A stretch of DNA of 18,681 bases from an uncultured Muribaculaceae bacterium (GTDB taxonomy: Bacteria > Bacteroidota > Bacteroidia > Bacteroidales > Muribaculaceae), in assembly GCA_910584495.1 (NCBI GenBank), contig CAJUAR010000060.1:1-18681 (forward strand), written 5' to 3'. The notes under the pieces are model-generated. The model was not told the origin of the DNA and did not search any database. It saw only the letters and a list, made by a program, of their open reading frames with translations. Within the stretch, counting starts at the first letter, position 1; each line of letters begins with the position of its first letter. Both the position numbers and the translations under genes were made by a program. Shown piece after piece: positions 6,916 to 14,004 of this stretch.

Positions 6916-9900
6916 TCAGAATGCTGGAGCACATCGTTTTACAAGTTCGTTAAGTTTGTACTCTGCTCCTGGAGTATCTTCTTTCACTCTCATAGTGAAC
7001 CCAAAACGTTTGGAGCCCAACTTCTCGGCAAAGCTGTCGGAAAAATTGCTGATAGCCGTCTCGTCGGTAATTTCGTATGCAACCGTGTGGTGGTTCGGTG
7101 CATCGTGTATGCGTTTGGGCGTTGAGGTGAGATGGGCATTATCTATTAACGACAGGCGTGTTATGCGTTGCGACAAAGCCGCCCCACTATCTGCACCCAC
7201 GCATGCCAGGGCATCGTTGCGCCCGGCAAGTGCGGCGAAAAGCAAATGATAGTCAGTATTATAGCGAACGGGCGTCCAGGCTTGTTCCACAATTTCGTGC
7301 ATTGGTATTTTCAGCACACGCTCGCCCTCGTATGCCAGCAGAAGATAACCCTTGGACAGTTCATGAGGCACAACAAGAGCCAGACGGTTATCGTCTTTGT
7401 CGTCCATATACAGGTCATACTGCGAGAAAAGCAGAGTGTCTTCACCATTGAAGTAAAGGTAGCCAAAAGGTTCGTTATAGCCCATTTCGTAGTCGTGAAG
7501 CACGTTTGGACGCCAACCCGATGAGGCTATGGTCGGTTTTTGCAGAGTTGCCGATGTTGGTTGGGTTGGTTGGGCCGCTTGTTCGGCTTCTTTGGCTTTA
7601 GGTTCGGACAGCTGTTCCGTCGGCAACGATATCCGTGCTGCGGCTTGTTCCTTCTTGTGCTGCGCCACAAGGTGCTGATGCTCGGCAAGAAGGTCTTCGC
7701 GCTCCCTCACAAATTCTTCAATGGCTTCGCCATGGTATTCGCGTGTGGCCTGTCCGCTTTGGCGCACAAACAGACGCCCGTCGAGGAACACAGGCTCAAG
7801 CGATTGTTCAATATCGAAGAGAATCACGCCTTTTACAGCTTCTTCATCGACCGACACTGATATCTTACGCGAAATTTTAGGTTCGAAAGTCTGATTGATA
7901 AGTTCTTCGAGAAAAACAGTAAGGTTGTCGAGATTGGAAATCTTGAACTGGAAGTTCTTGACCATGGCCTTGTGACGCTCAAAGTACTTGAAGTCGTCGT
8001 GCAGCCCCACTTCGAAACCTTCGTTGTTCACACCCAGATAAAGGCGGCCGCCATTGGCATTGAGAAAACCGGCAATGCGGCTGAGAATGTGGAATTGCTG
8101 TTCCAAAGGGTTTTCGCGCATCTCTTCGCCGGGAGCTGTGGCCGGAAAGACAATTGATGTTTTGAATTCGAGATATTTCGATTCACTACCATAGTACTTG
8201 CCGGGACGGGTTTCGTTGTTGACGTTAAGGCGCGCCATGATTTTTTGTTTGATATCGGCCGAAATCGACGAATTGCCCTCATCATTACCTTGCAGCATGT
8301 TGTAGGCAAGCACCATGCGGGCAATGCTGGCTTCGAAATCGCCCTGCGGCTCGCGAACTGTTTGGTAGAGTTCACTGTCGTGTTCCGTTTTGCCAAGCCA
8401 CGACACCATTTTGAGACGATGGTGAAGAATGGCCAGAAAAGGATCGGCAACAGCCCTCGGCTGAAGCTTCTCAAGGAGCTCGGCATCGATGCGGCTGTTG
8501 GTGGCAAAGAACTGGTGCATAGTCAGCAAGGCGGCATGAGTTTCAAGGCGTTCGACCAGACTTTGGTTATCCATTGCCTTTGCCAGCAAAAGCGCGAGAT
8601 TAATATAGTCGTAAGCCTTGATGAGGTCGTTCTCGCAGATGGCTTTGAAACGAATAATTTCCACAAGCTCATGCATCTGGTCGAGAGTCATAAACTCGTC
8701 CATGTCCGCCACCATGTCGTCGGGCTGCGTCTCATCGGTTTCGCCTATTGCATCCATGAGTGTGCGGAAGGCTTCGTTCTTATCGAATGCCTCAATCTCG
8801 GGGTCGAGGGTAGCGGTTATGTAGCCGCGCAACTTTCCTTGTACTCCCTTTTGAGAGAGGCGGAACGACACAAAATCGCCAATCTCATGATTTTCAGCTC
8901 CACGACGTTCGAGGAACAGCCCGATGCCGACACTGGAAATAACGCTGTAGTCGTTCTCGTTTATTCCTGTAATTACTGCCTTGTATTCGCTATCGTAGTT
9001 GAAGACATCGTCAATATAGCTATCCACTGTCTCGGCAAGCGAAAAAAAGTAGGAAGAGCCCTCTTTGTCATAGACAGTTGCAAGGAAGCCACGCACGCTG
9101 CCGTTGGCATTTTTGAAAGCCTGCATCGGCGGCTGGCGCAGTTTGTAGCCGACAATGCTGTCGCAGCGCAATGTGCCCCATGCTTCGTTGAATTCCGGGT
9201 CATCGATATGACATGCAAAAACGGCTGTTTCGCCATCGTAATGATCAATGCCGTCGACAACGATATATACCCGGTCGTCGATATCGGCATCATGCCGTGT
9301 CAGTTCTTCGTCAGGACGAAATTGCTGCTCGTAGATGCTCTGCTCCAAAGAATGCCACCAGATATTGTGCTCGTTGAGGTTACGCAAGCGGTTGCCGCTG
9401 AGGCCCCTCACACCGTTGACCCTGATCTGAGGGTCGAGCCATGGCATCAGACCGTCGGGTATGGCACGCTCGGTTATATCATTGCGCCCCGAGGGTCTGA
9501 TTTCAAGCCCGTTGCGCGAAATTGCAATATCCATGCCTCCGCCGCTGAAACGGTGAGTAGTATCGATAGTTGCAAAAATGTTGTGAGCCGGCACTATGGT
9601 GGCCTGCGTCATCATCATCATTGGCTCCTTAAGCTGGCTGTAGGTAAGGCGCGACGACACATCGCCACCCATAAGGCTGACATAGGCTTTGGAGAGCAGC
9701 AACTCGGTGTGTAATGGTCTGAGCAGTGCAACATAGCGGTAGAAGAGTGAAGAAATCAGCGACAAGTCGGCATCTTTTTCCGACAGAAGAATCTGCAGGG
9801 CTATAGCTGTAATAACCATTTCGATACGGGCTTTCTGCGAACGGTTTTCGGCCACAGGCAAACTATCTATGTCGTTGCGTGCATGGCGGACATAGATTTC

Positions 9901-10974
9901 GAACTGCTCCACGAATGCGCTGCGGAATGGCTCGCGCTTCCAGTTTTCGAGGTCACGGCCAAAGATGCTGTCGAAAATACGGTTGAGGTAGTTGCCCACT
10001 TTGTCGGTGTTGAGGCGGAATATGAGCATCAGCACAGCAAACTGCCGGGCGGGATGGTAGAGATAGCCCGATTTCTGAAGCTTGTCCAAAAGACCTTCCA
10101 CAAAAGCATCCTCGCCGTTGCGGGCTATTATGCCAAGTGTCATTTCATAAGGCTCAAGGGCATCGACCATGTCGGTGAGCTGCTGCTGCATGGAGCGCCG
10201 CTGCTCGGTGGGGGCTGCGTTGAGATAGTTGGAGCCTTCGAGAAGATAGAGCATGATTGAACGCAACGACTGCAGGAGTGCGGTATAGAGATTGATGTGC
10301 TCCCTGAGCCGTGCATGAAGAAACCATTCCGACATCTGACGCAAGGCTGTGCGGCAAGCGGTAAGCACCCACAGAGAATTATATGCTTTGGCTTCGACTC
10401 GTGCTGTCGACATGTCGTCCAGAGTGTCGAAAAGATGAAGAAGCACGCCTCGGCAGTGGTCTTCAAGGTCGCAATTATCTAAAATTTGTACCGGAGTAAA
10501 ATAGACAAACCGAGTGCCCTCATCGGCACGTGTAAGTTCATAATAACGAGAGGTGAGCTTTGTCATCCTCATTTTCACCTTCTGTCCCTTGCCAAGCAGA
10601 CCTTCGCTGTCTTTGATACGAAAATAAATACCATTTTCATCACAAATAGTGCAAGCCTCGGTTGGAGACGAAGGCACCGACACTACCGTACATTCAAAAC
10701 TCTCGTTGTTTAGAAACTGTCGCTCATAGAGTGTGTTGACATAACTAATGATATTTGGTTTTAGAACAGGAAGTCCACACTCGTCAAAACCCTTGATACG
10801 GCAATTCAATGTGTCGGGGCATACATAATCTTTCTGTCGCTGAAACGGCAATTTTTTAAATGGAATGGTAGTCTGTCCCGTTGGTGATTCAACCTCAAGA
10901 AGAAAAAACTCATCGGAAGGCTCGGTGCCTCCCACCACGTTCAAATCGTAGAACTGGTCAATTTCGTAACTCAT
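6916..10974 (-). CDS. Large protein with a Schlafen-type AlbA_2 domain, function unknown
   Basis: A 1352-residue protein that I recognise only in part. There is no signal peptide and no clear membrane helix, so it is probably cytosolic. Residues about 90-150 look like a small beta-barrel (OB-like) module, 180-450 and 755-920 are helix-rich, and 560-725 is beta-rich. Residues about 926-1100 match the AlbA_2 (Schlafen core) domain: ESKYLEFKTS with E931 and E936, then AGFLNANGGRLYLGVNNEG (968-986). Residues about 1104-1155 form an Ala/Gln/Pro/Thr-rich linker, followed by a beta-rich C-terminal domain. In Schlafen nucleases the two glutamates plus an aspartate in the GVDD region are catalytic. 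Here that region reads GVNNEG, so nuclease activity is doubtful and nucleic-acid binding is an alternative. It is the first gene of the operon leading to GT2, DUF4286, ruvC and ligA, with a TACATTTG box about 27 bases upstream of the start. Confidence 0.8.
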   Translation of the reverse strand: MSYEIDQFYDLNVVGGTEPSDEFFLLEVESPTGQTTIPFKKLPFQRQKDYVCPDTLNCRIKGFDECGLPVLKPNIISYVNTLYERQFLNNESFECTVVSVPSSPTEACTICDENGIYFRIKDSEGLLGKGQKVKMRMTKLTSRYYELTRADEGTRFVYFTPVQILDNCDLEDHCRGVLLHLFDTLDDMSTARVEAKAYNSLWVLTACRTALRQMSEWFLHARLREHINLYTALLQSLRSIMLYLLEGSNYLNAAPTEQRRSMQQQLTDMVDALEPYEMTLGIIARNGEDAFVEGLLDKLQKSGYLYHPARQFAVLMLIFRLNTDKVGNYLNRIFDSIFGRDLENWKREPFRSAFVEQFEIYVRHARNDIDSLPVAENRSQKARIEMVITAIALQILLSEKDADLSLISSLFYRYVALLRPLHTELLLSKAYVSLMGGDVSSRLTYSQLKEPMMMMTQATIVPAHNIFATIDTTHRFSGGGMDIAISRNGLEIRPSGRNDITERAIPDGLMPWLDPQIRVNGVRGLSGNRLRNLNEHNIWWHSLEQSIYEQQFRPDEELTRHDADIDDRVYIVVDGIDHYDGETAVFACHIDDPEFNEAWGTLRCDSIVGYKLRQPPMQAFKNANGSVRGFLATVYDKEGSSYFFSLAETVDSYIDDVFNYDSEYKAVITGINENDYSVISSVGIGLFLERRGAENHEIGDFVSFRLSQKGVQGKLRGYITATLDPEIEAFDKNEAFRTLMDAIGETDETQPDDMVADMDEFMTLDQMHELVEIIRFKAICENDLIKAYDYINLALLLAKAMDNQSLVERLETHAALLTMHQFFATNSRIDAELLEKLQPRAVADPFLAILHHRLKMVSWLGKTEHDSELYQTVREPQGDFEASIARMVLAYNMLQGNDEGNSSISADIKQKIMARLNVNNETRPGKYYGSESKYLEFKTSIVFPATAPGEEMRENPLEQQFHILSRIAGFLNANGGRLYLGVNNEGFEVGLHDDFKYFERHKAMVKNFQFKISNLDNLTVFLEELINQTFEPKISRKISVSVDEEAVKGVILFDIEQSLEPVFLDGRLFVRQSGQATREYHGEAIEEFVREREDLLAEHQHLVAQHKKEQAAARISLPTEQLSEPKAKEAEQAAQPTQPTSATLQKPTIASSGWRPNVLHDYEMGYNEPFGYLYFNGEDTLLFSQYDLYMDDKDDNRLALVVPHELSKGYLLLAYEGERVLKIPMHEIVEQAWTPVRYNTDYHLLFAALAGRNDALACVGADSGAALSQRITRLSLIDNAHLTSTPKRIHDAPNHHTVAYEITDETAISNFSDSFAEKLGSKRFGFTMRVKEDTPGAEYKLNELVKRCAPAF

Positions 10975-11000
10975 AGAAAAGTGTTTAAATTAATCTTCTG

Positions 11001-11008
11001 CAAATGTA
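11001..11008 (-). promoter_or_regulatory. Probable -7 promoter box for the AlbA_2/ruvC/ligA operon
   Basis: The minus strand reads TACATTTG, a full TAnnTTTG match. The predicted transcript start is near 10994, about 20 bases before the ATG of the large AlbA_2 gene. No clear -33 element is seen. Confidence 0.5.
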
Positions 11009-11030
11009 GCAATTTTCGTCCAACAATTCG

Positions 11031-11038
11031 TAATTTTG
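11031..11038 (+). promoter_or_regulatory. Probable -7 promoter box for trpB2
   Basis: TAATTTTG is a full TAnnTTTG match, 34 bases before the trpB2 ATG. Its offset from the opposing minus-strand box (30 bases) is nearly the same as in the MBOAT/NUDIX gap (29 bases). Confidence 0.5.
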
Positions 11039-11072
11039 TATTATCATTTACACTTTTTATAACTCAATTTCT

Positions 11073-12434
11073 ATGTCAAAGGAAAGAAAACGCTACATTC
11101 TCGACGAGGACCAAATTCCCCGCGAATGGTATAATATCCAGGCAGAAATGCCCGTAAAACCTTTGCCGGCGCTCGATCCGGCAACAAAGAAGCCGCTGCA
11201 CGCTTCCGACCTCTTCCATTTGTTTGCAAAAGAGCTGTGCGAGCAGGAATTTAACCAGACAGACCCCTGGATTAAAATTCCCGAACCGGTAAGGGACATG
11301 TATAAATTCTATAGGAGTACGCCGCTTGTCAGAGCATACGGTCTTGAAAAAGCTCTCGGCACATCGGCACACATCTATTTTAAAAACGAGAGTGTCAGCC
11401 CCATGGGCTCTCACAAACTCAACTCTGCCATACCTCAGGCATACTATTGCAAGAAAGAAGGCGTGACCAATATCACTACCGAGACAGGTGCCGGACAGTG
11501 GGGTGCATCACTGGCCTACGCCGCCCGTCTTTTCGGCCTTGAAGCCGCTGTCTACCAAGTGCGTGTAAGCTACGAGCAGAAGCCATACCGCAAGAGCATT
11601 ATGCAAACTTTCGGGGCGCAAGTAACGCCCTCGCCATCAATGTCGACACGCGCCGGCAAGGACATCCTCACCGCCACACCAAATCATCCCGGCTCGCTGG
11701 GCACTGCCATTTCCGAAGCTGTTGAACTTGCACGCACCACCCCAAACTGCAAATATACTCTTGGTTCGGTGCTCAGCCACGTAAGTCTTCATCAAACTGT
11801 GATAGGTCTCGAAGCCGAAAAGCAGATGGAAATGGCCGGCGAATATCCCGACATTGTCGTGGCATGCTTTGGCGGCGGCTCAAACTTCAGCGGTATTGCC
11901 TTCCCTTTCATGCGCCACAACTTTACCGGCGAGCGCAAGACACGATTCATTGCCGCCGAACCGGCCTCGTGCCCCAAACTCACCCGAGGCAGATTTATCT
12001 ACGACTTCGGCGACGAGGCCGGCTACACTCCCCTGCTCCCCATGTTCAGCCTTGGCCACAACTTCACGCCGCCAAACGTCCATGCCGGCGGTCTCCGCTA
12101 CCATGGAGCCGGTGTCATTGTGTCGCAGCTGCTCAAAGACGGATGGATGGAAGCTGTCGACATCGAACAACTCGAATCGTTCGAAGCCGGTCTGCTTTTT
12201 GCTCGCACCGAGGGCATTATCCCTGCTCCTGAATCGTGCCACGCCATTGCAGCAACCATCCGCGAAGCCAATAGATGTAAAGAAACAGGCGAAGAAAAAG
12301 TAATACTTTTCAACCTTTCCGGCCATGGTCTCATCGACATGGCAGCCTACGACCAATATCTCTCCGGCAGCCTCACAAACTTCCATGTTGATGATGCGAC
12401 AATAGAGAAAAACATCCGCCAAATCGAACATTAA
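11073..12434 (+). CDS. Tryptophan synthase beta chain, TrpB2 type
   Basis: A PLP enzyme that joins indole with serine to give tryptophan, 453 residues. It belongs to the longer TrpB2 branch (about 430-450 residues), not the roughly 400-residue TrpB1 that pairs with TrpA. The N-terminal extension (YILDEDQIPREWYNIQAEMP) is typical of TrpB2. K115 in MGSHKLNSA is the PLP lysine, E137 in TTETGAGQWG matches the catalytic glutamate, and GGGSNFSG (267-274) binds the PLP phosphate. No trpA or other trp gene is nearby, so salvage of free indole is a reasonable inference. Some archaeal TrpB2 enzymes use O-phosphoserine, so the amino-acid substrate is open. The start at 11073 follows a TAATTTTG box by 34 bases. 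The gene is divergent from the AlbA_2 operon, and 104 bases separate it from the next gene. Confidence 0.93.
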   Translation: MSKERKRYILDEDQIPREWYNIQAEMPVKPLPALDPATKKPLHASDLFHLFAKELCEQEFNQTDPWIKIPEPVRDMYKFYRSTPLVRAYGLEKALGTSAHIYFKNESVSPMGSHKLNSAIPQAYYCKKEGVTNITTETGAGQWGASLAYAARLFGLEAAVYQVRVSYEQKPYRKSIMQTFGAQVTPSPSMSTRAGKDILTATPNHPGSLGTAISEAVELARTTPNCKYTLGSVLSHVSLHQTVIGLEAEKQMEMAGEYPDIVVACFGGGSNFSGIAFPFMRHNFTGERKTRFIAAEPASCPKLTRGRFIYDFGDEAGYTPLLPMFSLGHNFTPPNVHAGGLRYHGAGVIVSQLLKDGWMEAVDIEQLESFEAGLLFARTEGIIPAPESCHAIAATIREANRCKETGEEKVILFNLSGHGLIDMAAYDQYLSGSLTNFHVDDATIEKNIRQIEH

Positions 12435-12505
12435 CAGTTCCTTTGGCGTTGAGAGAGTATGCTTCGCCCATATTTTAGTCAGTTGACCAATTAGCTGTTG
12501 ACAGC

Positions 12506-12533
12506 GTATGAGCAAAACATACTCTTATTTTTC
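12506..12533 (+). terminator. Weak hairpin with T-rich tail after trpB2
   Basis: GTATG (12506-12510) pairs with CATAC (12518-12522) around a 7-base loop and is followed by TCTTATTTTTC. The stem is only 5 bp. A longer-range partner, AGAGTATG at 12454-12461, could instead pair with CATACTCT at 12518-12525, so two mutually exclusive folds are possible. This may be a weak terminator or attenuator between trpB2 and the next gene. The rest of the 12435-12538 gap holds nothing else I can name. Confidence 0.3.
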
Positions 12534-12538
12534 ACTCT

Positions 12539-13375
12539 ATGAAAACTAACATAAAAAGACTTGTCACACCCATTGCCATCACATGCGCAATTGTGCTTCT
12601 TGCAGTGGTGGGTTTTGCCCGTAAATGCCAACAGAGCAAATCGTCGCTGGCCTACAGCTATATGCGTCCCGGCGGCGACACGCTGTCAATAGCCATAGAA
12701 ATGTCGGCTCTCACCTACAACTTGCGAAACGACACTGCCGATGGTTTTGACTACCAAATTCTTTGCAACATCGGCCGACAACATGGAGTGCAGATGGTGT
12801 TTCATCCCTTCAATGAGCTCGAAAATGCTTTTGCCGGTCTCTACGATGGCACATACGATATTGTGGTGGCTTCGATGGCATCTACTTCCGCTCTCAAAGA
12901 GGTATTTCCTCTCACCGACGCAGTCTATATCGATAAGCAAGTGCTTGTACAGCGAGGCGATTCGGTGCATAAACAAATCAAGGAAACGCATCAATTGCGA
13001 GGCGATACTGTGTGGATTGTCGAAGGTTCTCCGTCGGCAACACGCATTCAGAACCTGGCATCCGAACTCGGCGACACCATCTACATTGCAAGCATACCTG
13101 GATATTCTGCCGAACAGCTCGCTATTATGACTGCAATAGGAGAAGTGCCGCGTGCCGTTGTCAACGAAGCCATGGTCAGGCAGATCGCTACAGAATTTCC
13201 AACGCTCGACATTTCTACTCCCATATCTCTTAACCAGTTCCAGTGCTGGGCAGTAGCTCCAGGCGATAGCTCATTGACAGATTCGCTCAACAGCTGGCTA
13301 CAAAGCTTCAAGCAAACTGCCGCCTTCGACAGCCTCATGCAGCAATACCTCATCGCCCCCGAAGCCAGAAAATAA
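12539..13375 (+). CDS. Membrane-anchored solute-binding protein (SBP_bac_3-like)
   Basis: A 278-residue protein with a short basic N-terminus and one hydrophobic helix (about residues 9-27), then a periplasmic domain. There is no lipobox, so the helix is either an uncleaved anchor or a signal peptide. The body resembles family 3 extracellular solute-binding domains and the N-terminal half of the lytic transglycosylase MltF: an early segment SIAIEMSALTYN, FDYQILCNIGRQHGVQMVF, then GTYDIVVASMASTSALKEVFPLTDAVYIDKQVLV, where the ligand pocket is expected. There is no transglycosylase domain. No ABC permease or ATPase lies nearby, so it may serve a distant transporter or act as a sensor. The ligand is unknown; amino acids are the commonest for this family. 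It lies in the same direction as trpB2, 104 bases downstream, and ends at a strong terminator. Confidence 0.8.
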   Translation: MKTNIKRLVTPIAITCAIVLLAVVGFARKCQQSKSSLAYSYMRPGGDTLSIAIEMSALTYNLRNDTADGFDYQILCNIGRQHGVQMVFHPFNELENAFAGLYDGTYDIVVASMASTSALKEVFPLTDAVYIDKQVLVQRGDSVHKQIKETHQLRGDTVWIVEGSPSATRIQNLASELGDTIYIASIPGYSAEQLAIMTAIGEVPRAVVNEAMVRQIATEFPTLDISTPISLNQFQCWAVAPGDSSLTDSLNSWLQSFKQTAAFDSLMQQYLIAPEARK

Positions 13376-13390
13376 ATATAAATAAACATT

Positions 13391-13435
13391 GAGGACCGGT
13401 TCCACTGTTATCAGTAGAACCGGTTCTCATTATTT
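13391..13435. terminator. Bidirectional intrinsic terminator between convergent genes
   Basis: A 16-bp imperfect stem (13391-13406 with 13413-13428, core GACCGGTTC / GAACCGGTTC, one G-U pair and one mismatch) encloses a 6-base loop. Plus-strand transcripts meet ATTATTT after it, and minus-strand transcripts meet a T-rich run (complement of 13376-13390). It can end both the solute-binding protein mRNA and the feoAB operon mRNA, whose last stop codon is at 13430-13432. Confidence 0.9.
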
Positions 13436-13999
13436 GCGCCGAATGATGCCGTGGCGGTCGGCAACGACAAAATCTACCGGTATGTCGTGCTCCTCCGTTT
13501 CGAAGTCGTCGAAGAGCTGGAAGTCATAGCACACACCAATCGTTGTCAGCTGGCGGCGGGCGCGGCTCAAAAGACGGTCGTAGTAGCCTTTTCCACGACC
13601 CACACGAGCACAACTGCGGCTGTAAGCCACTGCAGGGACAATAACAAGGTCTATGTCGTTGATATCGACAGTATCGTCGCCGTCGGGTTCCTCGATGCGG
13701 AAAGCTCCGAGATGCATGCGTGTGCGGTCGTAGGGCAAGATCTCAAGATCTATCCCATTGACACGCGGCAGATAGAATTTTTTGCGACCGGCCCATGACT
13801 CAATAAACCGTCTTGTCGAAAGCTCGTCGGGCAAAGAATTATACATCAACACCTTGTCAGCCAAGATGAAAGCGGCCATGCCGGCCACTGTATCGAACAC
13901 ACGCTCGGCGGCAGCGTTGCGTTCGCTGTCGTCGAGCATTTTTTTGCAGGCGCTAACATGTCGCCTGACAGAATATTTGTCCATAGTATTGTCAGTCAA
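13430..13999 (-). CDS. 5-formyltetrahydrofolate cyclo-ligase
   Basis: ATP-dependent enzyme that converts 5-formyl-THF to 5,10-methenyl-THF, returning stored folate to the one-carbon pool. It is 189 residues, the usual size. The family signature is clear at residues 121-144, VPAVAYSRS followed by ARVGRGKGYYDRLL, with the glycine-rich GRGKGYYD phosphate-binding loop. Upstream are LPDELSTRRF and FRIEEPDGDD, equivalent to the substrate-binding segments of the family. The start is uncertain: ATG at 13999 leaves 5 bases after the protease gene, and ATG at 13984 (MDKYSVRRHV) would also fit the family. It is the last gene of the feoAB operon and ends against a bidirectional terminator. Together with the dCMP deaminase two genes upstream it supports thymidylate synthesis. 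Confidence 0.93.
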   Translation of the reverse strand: MTDNTMDKYSVRRHVSACKKMLDDSERNAAAERVFDTVAGMAAFILADKVLMYNSLPDELSTRRFIESWAGRKKFYLPRVNGIDLEILPYDRTRMHLGAFRIEEPDGDDTVDINDIDLVIVPAVAYSRSCARVGRGKGYYDRLLSRARRQLTTIGVCYDFQLFDDFETEEHDIPVDFVVADRHGIIRRK

Positions 14000-14004
14000 T
14001 CAGA

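Noticed and set aside
8245..9714. A 489-residue open frame on the plus strand inside the AlbA_2 gene
   Set aside because: It is antisense to a much longer gene with a recognisable domain and operon context, and its translation shows no family motif. Long antisense frames arise from codon bias in the sense gene.
3266..10974. A phage-defence island built around the Schlafen-domain gene
   Set aside because: Neighbours are core repair genes with tight operon overlaps. There are no integrases, toxins or other defence genes, and base composition looks uniform, so a housekeeping role is more likely.
12498..12529. E. coli-type TTGACA -35 element upstream of the solute-binding protein gene
   Set aside because: No TATAAT-like -10 lies at 16-18 bases, and Bacteroidota promoters use TAnnTTTG, so the match is probably chance.
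12539..13375. Reading the solute-binding protein as a complete MltF lytic transglycosylase
   Set aside because: The protein ends after the binding domain at 278 residues and lacks the C-terminal transglycosylase domain and its catalytic glutamate motif.
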